A stretch of DNA of 64,000 bases from Mycobacterium senriense (lineage in GTDB: Bacteria > Actinomycetota > Actinomycetes > Mycobacteriales > Mycobacteriaceae). The notes beneath the pieces are model-generated. The model had not been told where the DNA came from and made no database searches. It was given only the letters and a program-made list of their open reading frames with translations. Positions 1 through 8,522 of the stretch are shown here, in pieces (position 1 is the first letter of the stretch; every line of letters begins with the position of its first letter). The DNA lies in the NCBI RefSeq assembly GCF_019668465.1, contig NZ_AP024828.1, positions 62,001-126,000 of the forward strand, in the 5' to 3' direction. Both the position numbers and the translations under genes were made by a program.

Positions 1-1
1 G

Positions 2-385
2 GTCGTCGTCGAGCCCGGCGCGGTCAAAACCGAAATGGCCGAGCGCGGAATCAGCACGGCGGAGGAACTGATGGCGAACCTGACCGATGCTCAACTCGCC
101 CGCTACAGCGATCTCATCGCGGCCGTCACGGCACAAGCCCGGTCGTTCGGCCAGGATGGCGTTTCGCCCGAACACGCCGCGAAAGTGATCGCCAGGGCCG
201 CGACCGCATCGCGTCCCCGCACTCGCTACACCATCGGGCGCGACGCCGCGATCCTGGTGCGGATAAGCCGCTTGGTGTCCGACCGGGTCCTGGACCGCAT
301 CATCCGGCAGAACCTGCGATCTTTCGCCAAAAAGCCGCAGTCGATCGAAAATCGCAGCGCCGCAACAACTTTGCTCGGCAGCTAG
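2..385 (+). CDS. Short-chain dehydrogenase/reductase, C-terminal part (5' end outside window)
   Basis: The reading frame is open from base 2 and encodes the last 127 residues of an SDR. The visible VVVEPGAVKTEM stretch is the usual SDR segment after the catalytic Tyr/Lys, where the cofactor and substrate loop begins. The Rossmann core and active site lie upstream of the window, so substrate and cofactor cannot be judged. The tail has the basic helix typical of long mycobacterial SDRs (RYTIGRDAAILVRISRLVSDRVLDRII), also seen in the SDR at 8457-9389. Its TAG stop shares the four bases CTAG with the stop of the convergent monooxygenase gene. Truncation here is only the window edge. Confidence 0.85.
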   Translation, partial: VVVEPGAVKTEMAERGISTAEELMANLTDAQLARYSDLIAAVTAQARSFGQDGVSPEHAAKVIARAATASRPRTRYTIGRDAAILVRISRLVSDRVLDRIIRQNLRSFAKKPQSIENRSAATTLLGS

Positions 386-1920
386 GCCGTCGCGCGTTGG
401 CCCATGCTCACGCCATAGAACTGGTATTCGTCCGGCTTGACCGAGCGGGTCGCTCGCCAGTACTCCCATGTGTAGCCGCCCCAGAGCACGGTGTTCTTCC
501 CGTGCTCGTCCAGATACCAGCTGCTGCAGCCGCCGCTGTTCCACACCGACGGGCCCAGCCTTCGCTGCAGTTCGTCGTTGAACTTGTCCTGGGCGGCGCG
601 GGTCGGCGCCAGCGCCTGCGCGCCGAGCTTGTCACAGGTCGCGATCGCGTCTGCGACGTAACGGATCTGGGATTCGATCATGAACACCACGGAGTTGTGC
701 CCCAGCCCGGTGTTGGGACCCAGCAGGAAGAACAGGTTCGGCACGTCGGCGATGGTGATCCCGCGGTGCGCGCCGATGCCCTCGCGGTTCCACCGGTCCA
801 CCAGGTCCTCGCCGTGCAGCCCCTTGATCTGGACGTAGGTGTAGGAGTCGGTGACGTGGAAGCCGGTGGCATACACGATGACGTCGGCCTGCCGGTGCGT
901 TCCGTCGGCGGTGACGATGCCGTCGGCGGTGATCCGCGCGATGTGGTCGGTGACCAGTTCGGTCTTCGGGTCGGCGACCGCTGGATAATAGGTGGTGGAG
1001 TTCAGGATTCGCTTGCACCCGATGCGGTAGTTCGGCGTCAGCTTGCGCCGCAGCTCGCGATCTTTGACCGATCGGCGAATGTTGTACTTGCAGTAGGCCT
1101 CGATGAACTTGAGCAGGTTCGGCCGCTTCGTCATGCCGATGGCCAGCGCCTCCTGCCCCCAATAGATGACCAGGCGCACCAGCGCGCGCAGGCCGGGCAC
1201 GTTCTCCATCGCGCGGCGCACCGCCGGCGGGATCTCGGGGTTGGAGCGCGGCACCACCCACGGCGGAGTGCGTTGGTAGAGCTGAAGGTCGGCGACCTGT
1301 CCGACGATCTCCGGGACGATCTGGATCGCGCTCGCGCCGGTCCCGATCACCGCCACCCGCTTGCCGGTCAGGTCGACGCTGTGGTCCCACTCCGCGGAAT
1401 GGAAAGCGGCGCCACCGAATTCGTCGCGGCCCTCGATCTCGGGCATGGACGGGATGTGCAGCGCGCCCGCACCCGAGATCAGGAACTGCGCGACGTACTC
1501 GCGCCCGTCGGCGGTGAACACGTGCCAGCGGTTCTCGTCGTCGTCCCAGTGCGCACGGTCCACCAGCGAGTCGAACTCGATGTAGCGGCGCAGGCCGTAC
1601 TTCTCGGTGACCCCTTTGAGGTAGTCCCAGATTTCGGGCTGATAGGAGAATGGGTTCTTCCAGTCGGGCTTCGGCTCGAATGAGAACGAGTACAGGTGCG
1701 ACGGGATGTCGCAGGCGCAGCCGGGGTAACTGTTGTCTCGCCAGGTGCCGCCGATGTCGCCGGCCTTTTCCAGGATGACGAAGCCGACGCCCTGCTTCTG
1801 CAGCGCGATCGCCATCCCCAGGCCGGAGAACCCGGTCCCGATGATGACGGCGCGCGTGTGCACCGGCTTGTGGGCGCCGGCCCCCGGCAGTGTCTCGGTT
1901 TGTGTCACGACGTCGGTCAC
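382..1920 (-). CDS. Flavin-containing Baeyer-Villiger-type monooxygenase (Rv3049c-like)
   Basis: A 512-residue cytosolic FAD/NADPH monooxygenase expected to insert oxygen into ketones or oxidise heteroatoms. The FAD dinucleotide motif GTGFSGLG is at residues 28-35, the BVMO fingerprint FxGxxFHSxxWD at 168-179, and the NADPH motif GTGASA at 193-198. The start is GTG, with GAAGGA about ten bases upstream. The gene lies downstream of a TetR gene on the same strand. An inverted repeat GATACCC-N8-GGGTATC at 1999-2020 sits in front of it and is a likely operator. Order and length match M. tuberculosis Rv3049c. The substrate is not known from sequence. Confidence 0.92.
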   Translation of the reverse strand: MTDVVTQTETLPGAGAHKPVHTRAVIIGTGFSGLGMAIALQKQGVGFVILEKAGDIGGTWRDNSYPGCACDIPSHLYSFSFEPKPDWKNPFSYQPEIWDYLKGVTEKYGLRRYIEFDSLVDRAHWDDDENRWHVFTADGREYVAQFLISGAGALHIPSMPEIEGRDEFGGAAFHSAEWDHSVDLTGKRVAVIGTGASAIQIVPEIVGQVADLQLYQRTPPWVVPRSNPEIPPAVRRAMENVPGLRALVRLVIYWGQEALAIGMTKRPNLLKFIEAYCKYNIRRSVKDRELRRKLTPNYRIGCKRILNSTTYYPAVADPKTELVTDHIARITADGIVTADGTHRQADVIVYATGFHVTDSYTYVQIKGLHGEDLVDRWNREGIGAHRGITIADVPNLFFLLGPNTGLGHNSVVFMIESQIRYVADAIATCDKLGAQALAPTRAAQDKFNDELQRRLGPSVWNSGGCSSWYLDEHGKNTVLWGGYTWEYWRATRSVKPDEYQFYGVSMGQRATA

Positions 1921-1998
1921 GGTCGATCGGTCCTTCTATCCAGGTCTGTCTCGGGTCGGCGTTAGCCGGCGTGTTCGGCTGCGGCCCCGGCTGACGAA

Positions 1999-2020
1999 GA
2001 TACCCAGTACCCAGGGTATC
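1999..2020. promoter_or_regulatory. Inverted repeat, probable TetR operator before the monooxygenase
   Basis: GATACCC (1999-2005) and GGGTATC (2014-2020) are exact reverse complements separated by eight bases. The repeat lies about 80 bases upstream of the monooxygenase start, between it and the TetR gene transcribed toward it. Position and size fit a TetR-family dimer site. Assignment to the adjacent TetR protein is inference. Confidence 0.5.
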
Positions 2021-2073
2021 GGTTTGGACGAGTGTTATCGATGCCCGCGGCGATTGTCAACGCCGCGGCCCGC

Positions 2074-2811
2074 TCAGCCCGCGGCCGGCTTAACGGTCAC
2101 CATGTCGTGAACCGGCAGGTCAGGATCCATTGTGATGCCCAGCGCCTCGGCGGTGCCGACGATTACCCCCATCATGATTGTCGTCAGGTGCGCGACGAAC
2201 TGCTCGCGCGACATCAGGCGCGGGCTTTCCGGCTCGGGACCCAGCCACCACTCGGTGGCCGATGCGGCACAGCCGAACGCCGCGTGCCCGGCCAGCTCGA
2301 CCGCCGCATGGTCGAGCTCCATCTCGCGCAGCTCGTTGTCGAACATGTCGGCCACGGCCAGCGTGATGCCACGTCCCTCGTCCAGGATCTGGGGGCTGGC
2401 GGCCGAGCGGCCCTGGATGAACACGCGCAGCACGTTGGGGTGCTTGTCGACCAGGACCACGTACTCCTCGACGCTGCGCCGGATCACCTCGCGGGCCGAG
2501 TCGGTTTTCAGGTCGATGGACGCGAAGATCGCCGCCCACAGCATGTCGCGCAGCCGCTCCCCGATCGCCTGGAACAGGTCGGACTTGTCGTGAAAATGCC
2601 GGTAGATCTTCGGTTTGGCGGTACCGGCCTCCTCGGCGATCTCCCGCACGGACAGCTCGGGGCCGAGGCGGTCGATGGCGCGGAAGGCCGCGTCGACGAT
2701 TTCGCTACGCACTTTCTTGCGGTGCTCGCGCCATCGTTCGCTGCGCGCGTCGACCTTGGCCCCAGGCTTGACGCTGGGGTGGGGCCGGGGAATTCTCACC
2801 ACGTCAAGCAC
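2074..2811 (-). CDS. TetR-family transcriptional regulator (Rv3050c-like)
   Basis: A 245-residue one-component repressor. The N-terminal helix-turn-helix covers roughly residues 33-80 (LSVREIAEEAGTAKPKIYRHFHDKS), followed by an all-helical ligand-binding domain. The start is GTG, chosen because GGAGG lies four to five bases upstream. The gene begins 52 bases after nrdE on the same strand and is followed by the monooxygenase. It may be partly read through from nrdHIE. The probable operator at 1999-2020 suggests that it controls the monooxygenase. The ligand is unknown. Confidence 0.9.
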   Translation of the reverse strand: MLDVVRIPRPHPSVKPGAKVDARSERWREHRKKVRSEIVDAAFRAIDRLGPELSVREIAEEAGTAKPKIYRHFHDKSDLFQAIGERLRDMLWAAIFASIDLKTDSAREVIRRSVEEYVVLVDKHPNVLRVFIQGRSAASPQILDEGRGITLAVADMFDNELREMELDHAAVELAGHAAFGCAASATEWWLGPEPESPRLMSREQFVAHLTTIMMGVIVGTAEALGITMDPDLPVHDMVTVKPAAG

Positions 2812-2863
2812 TTTACCTCCTCGCGGCTTCTGACCTGGGCAGACTGCCCGATCAGGGCGAGAT

Positions 2864-5029
2864 TTAGAGCATGCAGGACACGCAGCCCTCGACCTCTGTT
2901 CCCTCCAAAGCCATCTGACGAAGGCGGATGTAATACAGCGTCTTGATTCCCTTGCGCCAGGCGTAGATCTGCGCCTTGTTCACGTCGCGCGTGGTGGCGG
3001 TGTCCTTGAAGAACAGCGTCAGAGACAGCCCCTGGTCCACGTGCTGGGTGGCCGCGGCGTAGGTGTCGATGATCTTCTCGTAGCCGATCTCATACGCGTC
3101 CTGGTAGTACTCCAGGTTGTCGTTGGTCAGATACGGCGCCGGATAGTAGACGCGGCCGATCTTGCCTTCCTTGCGGATCTCGATCTTGCTCGCCACCGGG
3201 TGGATCGAGCTGGTCGAGTGGTTGATGTAGCTGATCGACCCCGTCGGCGGGACGGCCTGCAGGTTCTGGTTGTAGATGCCGTGCTGCTGCACCGATTCCT
3301 TGAGCCGCTGCCAATCCTCTTGTGTCGGAATGCGGATGCCCGCCTCGGCGAAGATCTCCCGCACCCGCGGGGTGGCCGGCTCCCACACCTGCTCGGTGTA
3401 CTTGTCGAAGAATTCACCCGAGGCGTACTTCGACTTCTCGAAGCCGCCGAACTTCGTTCCCCGTTCGATCGCAATGCGATTCGACGCCCGTAGCGCGTGG
3501 TACAGCACGGTGTAGAAGTAGATGTTGGTGAAGTCGACGCCCTCTTCGGAACCGTAGAGCACCCGCTCGCGCGCCAGGTAGCCGTGCAGGTTCATCTGCC
3601 CGAGCCCGATCGCGTGAGAGTCGTTGTTGCCCTGCTCGATCGAGGGCACCGACCAGATGTGCGTCTGGTCGCTCACCGCCGTCAGCGCGCGGATCGCCAC
3701 CTCGATGGTCTGGGCGAAGTCCGGCGAGTCCATGGTCTTGGCGATGTTCAGCGAGCCCAGGTTGCACGAAATGTCCTTGCCCACTTTGGCATACGACAGG
3801 TCCTCGTTGAACAACGACGGCGTCGACACCTGCAGGATCTCCGAGCACAGGTTCGAGTGCGTGATCTTGCCCTCGATCGGGTTGGCCCGGTTCACCGTGT
3901 CCTCGAACATGATGTACGGATAGCCCGACTCGAACTGCAACTCGGCCAGCGTCTGGAAGAACTCGCGCGCCTTGATCTTCGTCTTGCGGATGCGCCCGTC
4001 GTCGACCATCTCGTAGTACTTCTCGGTCACCGAGATGTCGGCGAACGGCAGGCCGTAGACCCGCTCGACGTCGTATGGCGAGAACAGGTACATGTCCTCG
4101 TTCTTCTTGGCCAGCTCGAAGGTGATGTCGGGAATCACCACGCCCAGACTCAGCGTCTTGATGCGGATCTTCTCGTCGGCGTTCTCGCGCTTGGTGTCCA
4201 GGAACCGGTAGATGTCCGGGTGGTGCGCGTGCAGGTACACCGCGCCCGCGCCCTGCCGGGCCCCCAGTTGGTTGGCGTAGGAGAACGAGTCCTCGAGCAG
4301 CTTCATGATCGGGATGACGCCCGAGCTCTGGTTCTCGATGTTCTTGATCGGAGCGCCGTGCTCGCGAATGTTGCTGAGCAGCAACGCGACTCCCCCACCG
4401 CGCTTGGACAGCTGCAGCGCGGAGTTGATCGATCGCCCGATCGACTCCATGTTGTCCTCGATGCGCAGCAGAAAGCAGCTCACCGGTTCGCCGCGCTGCT
4501 TCTTGCCGGAGTTCAGGAACGTCGGGGTGGCCGGCTGGAATCGCCCGTCGATGATCTCGTCGACAAGCTTCTCGGCCAGGACGGTGTCGCCGGCGGCCAG
4601 CGTCAGCGCCACCATGACCACACGGTCCTCGAAACGCTCCAGGTAACGCTTCCCGTCGAACGTCTTCAGCGTGTAGGAGGTGTAGTACTTGAACGCGCCC
4701 AGAAACGTCGGGAACCGGAACTTCTTGGCGTAGGCGCGGTCCAGCAGCGTCTTGACGAAGTTGCGGCTGTACTGGTCGAGAACCTCACGCTCGTAATAGT
4801 TCTCCTTGATCAGGTAGTCGAGCTTCTCGTCCTGATTGTGGAAGAACACCGTGTTCTGGTTGACGTGCTGCAGGAAGTACTGATGCGCGGCCTCGCGGTC
4901 CTTGTCGAACTGAATCTTGCCGTCCGCGTCGTACAGATTCAGCATCGCGTTGAGCGCGTGGTAATCCGTTTCGCCCGGCAACGCGTGGGCACCGGTGGTT
5001 ACAGGCTCTGCAGCGACGGTTGGTGGCAC
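2864..5029 (-). CDS. nrdE: Class Ib ribonucleoside-diphosphate reductase, large subunit NrdE
   Basis: NrdE reduces ribonucleoside diphosphates to deoxy forms with a Mn/Fe NrdF radical subunit and NrdH as electron donor. The 721-residue sequence is close to M. tuberculosis NrdE throughout, including SNLCSEILQ with an active-site Cys, [27 protein letters not shown] and the C-terminal CVSCML redox pair. The start is taken as the GTG at 5029 (VPPTV), which matches the known N-terminus and has GGAAGGAA just upstream; longer in-frame readings add unrelated residues. It overlaps the end of nrdI by 31 bases, so the two are probably translationally coupled. No nrdF is in the window. Confidence 0.98.
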   Translation of the reverse strand: MPPTVAAEPVTTGAHALPGETDYHALNAMLNLYDADGKIQFDKDREAAHQYFLQHVNQNTVFFHNQDEKLDYLIKENYYEREVLDQYSRNFVKTLLDRAYAKKFRFPTFLGAFKYYTSYTLKTFDGKRYLERFEDRVVMVALTLAAGDTVLAEKLVDEIIDGRFQPATPTFLNSGKKQRGEPVSCFLLRIEDNMESIGRSINSALQLSKRGGGVALLLSNIREHGAPIKNIENQSSGVIPIMKLLEDSFSYANQLGARQGAGAVYLHAHHPDIYRFLDTKRENADEKIRIKTLSLGVVIPDITFELAKKNEDMYLFSPYDVERVYGLPFADISVTEKYYEMVDDGRIRKTKIKAREFFQTLAELQFESGYPYIMFEDTVNRANPIEGKITHSNLCSEILQVSTPSLFNEDLSYAKVGKDISCNLGSLNIAKTMDSPDFAQTIEVAIRALTAVSDQTHIWSVPSIEQGNNDSHAIGLGQMNLHGYLARERVLYGSEEGVDFTNIYFYTVLYHALRASNRIAIERGTKFGGFEKSKYASGEFFDKYTEQVWEPATPRVREIFAEAGIRIPTQEDWQRLKESVQQHGIYNQNLQAVPPTGSISYINHSTSSIHPVASKIEIRKEGKIGRVYYPAPYLTNDNLEYYQDAYEIGYEKIIDTYAAATQHVDQGLSLTLFFKDTATTRDVNKAQIYAWRKGIKTLYYIRLRQMALEGTEVEGCVSCML

Positions 5030-5445
5030 GTCTGTTCCTTCCAAAAATTGGCTAAGCCCGCGCGGACGGCATCCACGTCGTCCTGGGTTCCCATTAGTTC
5101 GAAGCGGTAGAGGTACGGAACGCCGCACTTGCGCGAGATCACGTTGCCCGCGTAGGCGAATTCGGCACCGAAGTTGTTGTTGCCCGCGGCGATGACGCCG
5201 CGGATCAACAACCGGTTGTGCTCATTGTTCAAAAAGGCGATGACCTGCTTGGGGACGTAACCGCCGGCGTTGAGGTCGGGAGTCGCGTGCCCGCCGCCGT
5301 AGGTGGGCAGGACGAGGACGTAGGGCTGGTTCACCTCGATGCGGCCACGCAGCGGTATCCGCGTGGCGGGAATCCCCAGCTTCTCCACGAAGCGGTGGGT
5401 GTTCTCCGACACCGAGGAGAAATAGACCAGGTTGCGCGACTGCAC
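4999..5445 (-). CDS. nrdI: NrdI flavodoxin-like activator of class Ib ribonucleotide reductase
   Basis: NrdI is a small FMN protein that supplies oxidant for assembly of the NrdF manganese cofactor. The 148 residues show the FMN phosphate loop SSVSENT near residues 10-16 and the conserved [16 protein letters not shown] segment. The GTG start has a near-perfect AAGGAGG five bases upstream. It lies between nrdH (27-base gap) and nrdE (overlap), giving the usual nrdHIE order. Regulation is expected from the promoter upstream of nrdH. Confidence 0.97.
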   Translation of the reverse strand: MQSRNLVYFSSVSENTHRFVEKLGIPATRIPLRGRIEVNQPYVLVLPTYGGGHATPDLNAGGYVPKQVIAFLNNEHNRLLIRGVIAAGNNNFGAEFAYAGNVISRKCGVPYLYRFELMGTQDDVDAVRAGLANFWKEQTCHQPSLQSL

Positions 5446-5472
5446 CGCAACCTCCTTACTTGACGTCTTGCC

Positions 5473-5712
5473 TTACGCGCTGAGTTCCGCCGTGGAGAGC
5501 GCCTTGATGCGGTCGGGCCGGAAACCGGACCAGTGGTCGTTGCCCGCCACCACCACAGGAGCCTGCAGGTATCCCAAAGCCATCACGTAGTCGCGCGCCT
5601 CGGCGTCCAGCGAGATGTCGACCTTCTCGTAGGCGAGGCCCTGCTTGTCCAGCGCCTTGTAGGTGGCGCTGCACTGCACACATGCCGGCTTGGTGTACAC
5701 GGTGATGCTCAT
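5473..5712 (-). CDS. nrdH: NrdH glutaredoxin-like electron donor for ribonucleotide reductase
   Basis: A 79-residue thioredoxin-fold protein that reduces NrdE, itself reduced by thioredoxin reductase. The redox motif CVQC is at residues 11-14 and the C-terminal GFRPDRIKAL is typical of NrdH. The ATG at 5712 is chosen because it gives the family N-terminus (MSITVYTKPAC) and has AAAGGAG upstream; a longer in-frame reading to about 6117 is not conserved. It is the first gene of nrdHIE and has a leader of about 200 bases below the probable NrdR boxes. Confidence 0.97.
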   Translation of the reverse strand: MSITVYTKPACVQCSATYKALDKQGLAYEKVDISLDAEARDYVMALGYLQAPVVVAGNDHWSGFRPDRIKALSTAELSA

Positions 5713-5915
5713 AGAATGCCGCTCCTTTGCGGAAGAGGGGGACCCAACGGACTGGCAACTACTTTTGGACTGCGTCTTTGCTATCTTCAGCGATCCGGCA
5801 GGCTCCCTGATTCCCGTATTGCGGCCGTCCAGGTCGAGCGACCTGTGAGTGCCGATTTCGGGGGGTTCACCGAGTCTGGCTTGCTTGGTGGTCCTGGGAT
5901 CTGCCGGTGCTCGAA

Positions 5916-5963
5916 ACACTACACCTAGTGGCTGACAAGATGTCGAGATACAAGATGTTCTGA
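5916..5963. promoter_or_regulatory. Probable pair of NrdR boxes controlling nrdHIE
   Basis: Box 1 at 5916-5931 contains the exact inverted repeat CACTA-N4-TAGTG, fitting the NrdR consensus acaCwAtATaTwGtgt. A weaker box 2 at 5948-5963 (ATACAAGATGTTCTGA) follows after 16 bases, giving a 32-base repeat, the three-turn spacing known for NrdR box pairs. ACAAGATGT also occurs twice here (5935 and 5950). NrdR is the ATP/dATP-sensing repressor of RNR genes; it is not encoded in the window. Confidence 0.65.
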
Positions 5964-6130
5964 ATAACAATTTTGAAATTCCCTGGTCGTGAGCCCTGTC
6001 GCGAACAAATCTGACCACCCGATCGGCGTGTCGCAGATCACACGCCGAGGCGCGGCCGTCTCTATGTAGGGGTATAGCAGGGACCACCGACATCACCGCC
6101 GCCGACGACGGCACCACCCTCAGCTAGCAA

Positions 6131-6155
6131 AGCCGCCAGAACGGAGCTGGCGGCT
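6131..6155. terminator. Hairpin, probable terminator of the FMN reductase gene
   Basis: AGCCGCCAG and CTGGCGGCT form a perfect 9-bp stem with a 7-base loop. It lies 64 bases past the stop of the leftward FMN reductase gene. The T-tract is poor, as is common in mycobacterial terminators. Confidence 0.5.
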
Positions 6156-6218
6156 TCTGCTATTCGGTTGTGCCAACCGCGCTGGTCGCCCGGCGAGCGG
6201 CTTGTTGACTTCTGCCAA

Positions 6219-6773
6219 TCAGCCGACTTCGGCGGCGAGCTTGCCCACCACATCACGCACGTTCGCGGACAGCTCGGCGTGGTCAGCGGGCGCCTTGCCC
6301 TCCAGGGTTTTGAACGGCACCGACAGTTTGATCGCCTCCACGACCCGCGCGCCGGCGATGCCGAACGACTTGCGGGTGTCGTCGTGCGCCCACACCCCGC
6401 CGTACTGGCCGAAGGATCCGCCGATGACCGCCAGCGGCTTGCCCTTCAGCGCGCTGTCGCCGAACGGCCGGGACAGCCAGTCGATCGCGTTCTTGATGAC
6501 GGCCGGGTAGCTGCCGTTGTATTCGGGCGTCACCACCAGGGCGGCGTCCGCGTCGGCCGCCGCGGCGCGCAGCGCGGCCACCGGGGCCAGCGGTGGCGCG
6601 CCGGTGTTCATCACGTCGTCGATCTCCTCGTTATAGAACGGCAGCTCGCCGAGCCCCTCGAAGATCGTGACCGTCACGTCGTCGGCGGCGACCGCCCCCG
6701 CCAACTCGGCGATCTGGCGGTTGATCGACGCCGCCCGCAGGCTTCCCACTAACGCCAAGATTTTGGTTGCCAC
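6219..6773 (-). CDS. NADPH-dependent FMN reductase family protein (Rv3054c-like)
   Basis: A 184-residue flavodoxin-fold quinone/FMN reductase. The phosphate-binding loop GSLRAASINRQ is at residues 10-20 and the flavin-contact motif PEYNGSYP at 83-90. It probably reduces quinones or free flavin with NAD(P)H in the cytosol. The start is GTG, with AAGGGA upstream. It is divergent from a TetR gene, and a clear palindrome at 6817-6840 lies between them. This pairing suggests that the TetR protein represses both. M. tuberculosis has the same arrangement (Rv3054c/Rv3055). Confidence 0.92.
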   Translation of the reverse strand: MATKILALVGSLRAASINRQIAELAGAVAADDVTVTIFEGLGELPFYNEEIDDVMNTGAPPLAPVAALRAAAADADAALVVTPEYNGSYPAVIKNAIDWLSRPFGDSALKGKPLAVIGGSFGQYGGVWAHDDTRKSFGIAGARVVEAIKLSVPFKTLEGKAPADHAELSANVRDVVGKLAAEVG

Positions 6774-6816
6774 TGTCGGAGTTTCCCTTCGGTCGTTGTG
6801 TACATCCTCGCACGGC

Positions 6817-6840
6817 TTAAACGGACTACAGTCCGATTTA
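6817..6840. promoter_or_regulatory. TetR operator palindrome between FMN reductase and TetR genes
   Basis: CGGACT (6822-6827) and AGTCCG (6830-6835) form a perfect repeat around AC, extended outward by A/T-rich matching flanks (TTAAA...ATTTA) to about 24 bases. It sits in the divergent promoter region about 30 bases before the TetR start. This is the typical size and place for an autoregulatory TetR site. Confidence 0.65.
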
Positions 6841-6864
6841 TTCCGGCAGCGTTAAAGTGCAGGA

Positions 6865-7473
6865 GTGAGCGAGCGGTCCGGTGAGTTGCACGTGCTCTCC
6901 CCCCAGGTGGTGCACCACGAACGGGGCGACGCGGCGCGCAACCGCGCCCTGCTCCTGCAGGCTGCCCGAACCCTGGTCGCCGAGCGCGGCGCCGACGCCG
7001 TCACCACTGATGACATCGCCGCCGCCGCCGGGGTCGGCAAAGGCACGCTGTTCCGCCGCTTCGGCAGCCGGGCCGGGCTGATGATGGTGCTGCTGGACGA
7101 GGACGAACAAGCCGTTCAGCAGGCGTTCCTGTTCGGTCCGCCACCCCTGGGCCCCGGCGCGCCGCCGGCCGACCGGCTGGTCGCGTTCGGGCGGGAGCGG
7201 ATCCGATTCGCTCACGACCATTGCGAACTGCTGTCCGCGGCCAACCGCGACCCGCAGAACCGGCACAACGCGCCGGCCATGGTGCTGCGCACGCACGTGC
7301 GGATGTTGCTCAAGGCCGCCGACTCCACCGGCGACCTCGACGCCCAGACCGACGCGCTGCTCGCGCTGCTGGACGTGGACTACGTCGAGCACCAACTCGC
7401 CGAGGGCGGTCACACGCTGGCGACGCTGGGCGACGCGTGGGAAAGCTTGGCGCGCAAGCTCTGCGGGCGATGA
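6865..7473 (+). CDS. TetR-family transcriptional regulator (Rv3055-like)
   Basis: A 202-residue repressor. The HTH VTTDDIAAAAGVGKGTLFRRFGSR is at about residues 46-69, followed by a helical sensor domain. The start is GTG. It is divergent from the FMN reductase gene across a shared palindrome, which suggests autoregulation and control of the reductase. Its TGA overlaps the ATG of the downstream Y-family polymerase gene (ATGA), so the two are probably co-translated, and the polymerase may fall under the same control. The ligand is unknown. Confidence 0.92.
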   Translation: MSERSGELHVLSPQVVHHERGDAARNRALLLQAARTLVAERGADAVTTDDIAAAAGVGKGTLFRRFGSRAGLMMVLLDEDEQAVQQAFLFGPPPLGPGAPPADRLVAFGRERIRFAHDHCELLSAANRDPQNRHNAPAMVLRTHVRMLLKAADSTGDLDAQTDALLALLDVDYVEHQLAEGGHTLATLGDAWESLARKLCGR

Positions 7474-8522
7474 ACGCCGTGGCCGCGGCGGGGCCGGATT
7501 GGGTCCTGCACGTGGACCTCGACCAGTTCCTGGCGTCGGTCGAGTTGCGCCGGCACCCCGAATTGGCCGGGCTGCCGGTGATTGTCGGCGGCAGCGGCGA
7601 TCCGAACGAACCGCGCAAGGTCGTCACCTGCGCCTCCTACGAGGCCCGCGAGTTCGGCGTGCGTGCGGGCATGCCGCTGCGGGCCGCCGCCCGCCGCTGC
7701 CCCGAGGCGACCTTCCTCCCCTCCGACCCCGCCGCCTACGACGAGGCGTCCGATCAGGTGATGGGGGTGCTGCGCGACTTGGGGCATCCGGTCGAAGTCT
7801 GGGGCTGGGACGAGGCCTATGTCGCGGTGACGGCACAGGATCCGGGCGAGATCGCGCAGCAGATCCGCAGCGTCATCTCCTCGGAAACCGGGCTGTCCTG
7901 CTCGGTCGGCATCAGCGACAACAAGCAGCGCGCCAAGGTCGCCACCGGCTTCGCCAAACCGGGCGGCATTTTCGTGCTCACCGACGCGAACTGGATGCCG
8001 CTGATGGCCGACCGTCCGGTGGACGCGCTCTGGAGTGTGGGTCCCAAGACGGCGAAAAAGCTTGCCGATCTTGAGATTACGACGGTATGGCAGCTGGCCC
8101 ACTGCGACGCGGAGCTGCTGACGGCCACGTTCGGCCCGCGCACCGGGCTTTGGCTGCTGCTGTTGGCCAAGGGCGGCGGCGACAGCCAGGTCAGCGCCGA
8201 ACCCTGGGTGCCGCGCTCGCGCAGCCACGTGGTCACGTTTCCGCGCGATCTCACCGATCGATCCGAAATGGACGCGGCCGTAACGGATTTGGCCGAGCGG
8301 GCGCTGACGGATGTGCTGGCGGAGGACCGAGTCGTGACCCGGGTGGCGGTCACCGTGCGAACGGCGACCTTCTACACGCGGACCAAGATTCGCAAGCTCG
8401 ATGCACCGAGCACCGATCGCGACGTCATCGTGGCCGCGGCCCTTCGCGTTCTCGACCTATTCGAGCTCGACCGGCCGGTCCGCCTGCTCGGGGTGCGCCT
8501 CGAGTTGGTCATGCCGGACTAG
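7470..8522 (+). CDS. dinB2: Y-family DNA polymerase IV, DinB2 type (Rv3056 dinP-like)
   Basis: A 350-residue error-prone polymerase for lesion bypass. The first catalytic segment DLDQFLASVE starts at residue 16 and the second, WGWDEAY, carries Asp114/Glu115. The ATG at 7470 is chosen because it overlaps the TetR stop (ATGA) and gives the family length. The residue after Phe20 is Leu21 where most Y-family enzymes have an aromatic steric gate. Mycobacterial DinB2 is known for a Leu gate and ribonucleotide use. No C-terminal clamp-binding QxxLF-like motif is visible; the protein ends at RLELVMPD. Confidence 0.95.
   Translation: MNAVAAAGPDWVLHVDLDQFLASVELRRHPELAGLPVIVGGSGDPNEPRKVVTCASYEAREFGVRAGMPLRAAARRCPEATFLPSDPAAYDEASDQVMGVLRDLGHPVEVWGWDEAYVAVTAQDPGEIAQQIRSVISSETGLSCSVGISDNKQRAKVATGFAKPGGIFVLTDANWMPLMADRPVDALWSVGPKTAKKLADLEITTVWQLAHCDAELLTATFGPRTGLWLLLLAKGGGDSQVSAEPWVPRSRSHVVTFPRDLTDRSEMDAAVTDLAERALTDVLAEDRVVTRVAVTVRTATFYTRTKIRKLDAPSTDRDVIVAAALRVLDLFELDRPVRLLGVRLELVMPD

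Larger units (their letters stand above)
5713..6218. other. Intergenic region upstream of nrdH
   Basis: About 500 bases without a convincing gene. It contains the probable NrdR box pair at 5916-5963 and the hairpin at 6131-6155. Short frames on both strands here have no start signals or recognisable sequence. Confidence 0.7.

Noticed and set aside
397..1683. Long open frame opposite the monooxygenase gene
   Set aside because: It has no recognisable protein sequence, is rich in His/Val/Asp/Arg typical of antisense frames in GC-rich genes, and lies wholly within a conserved gene.
3497..5110. 537-codon open frame opposite nrdE
   Set aside because: Antisense shadow of nrdE; composition is typical of shadow frames and no start signal is visible.
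5402..5421. Another TTCTCC...GAGAA match
   Set aside because: It lies inside conserved nrdI coding sequence (SSVSENT) and not in a promoter, so it is probably chance.
5713..6117. N-terminal extension of nrdH
   Set aside because: The added residues are not NrdH-like, run over the probable NrdR boxes, and a good ribosome site lies before the inner ATG at 5712.
6062..6256. Possible tRNA or small RNA at the hairpin region
   Set aside because: No cloverleaf, no CCA-type end and no conserved tRNA boxes; the hairpin is better explained as a terminator.
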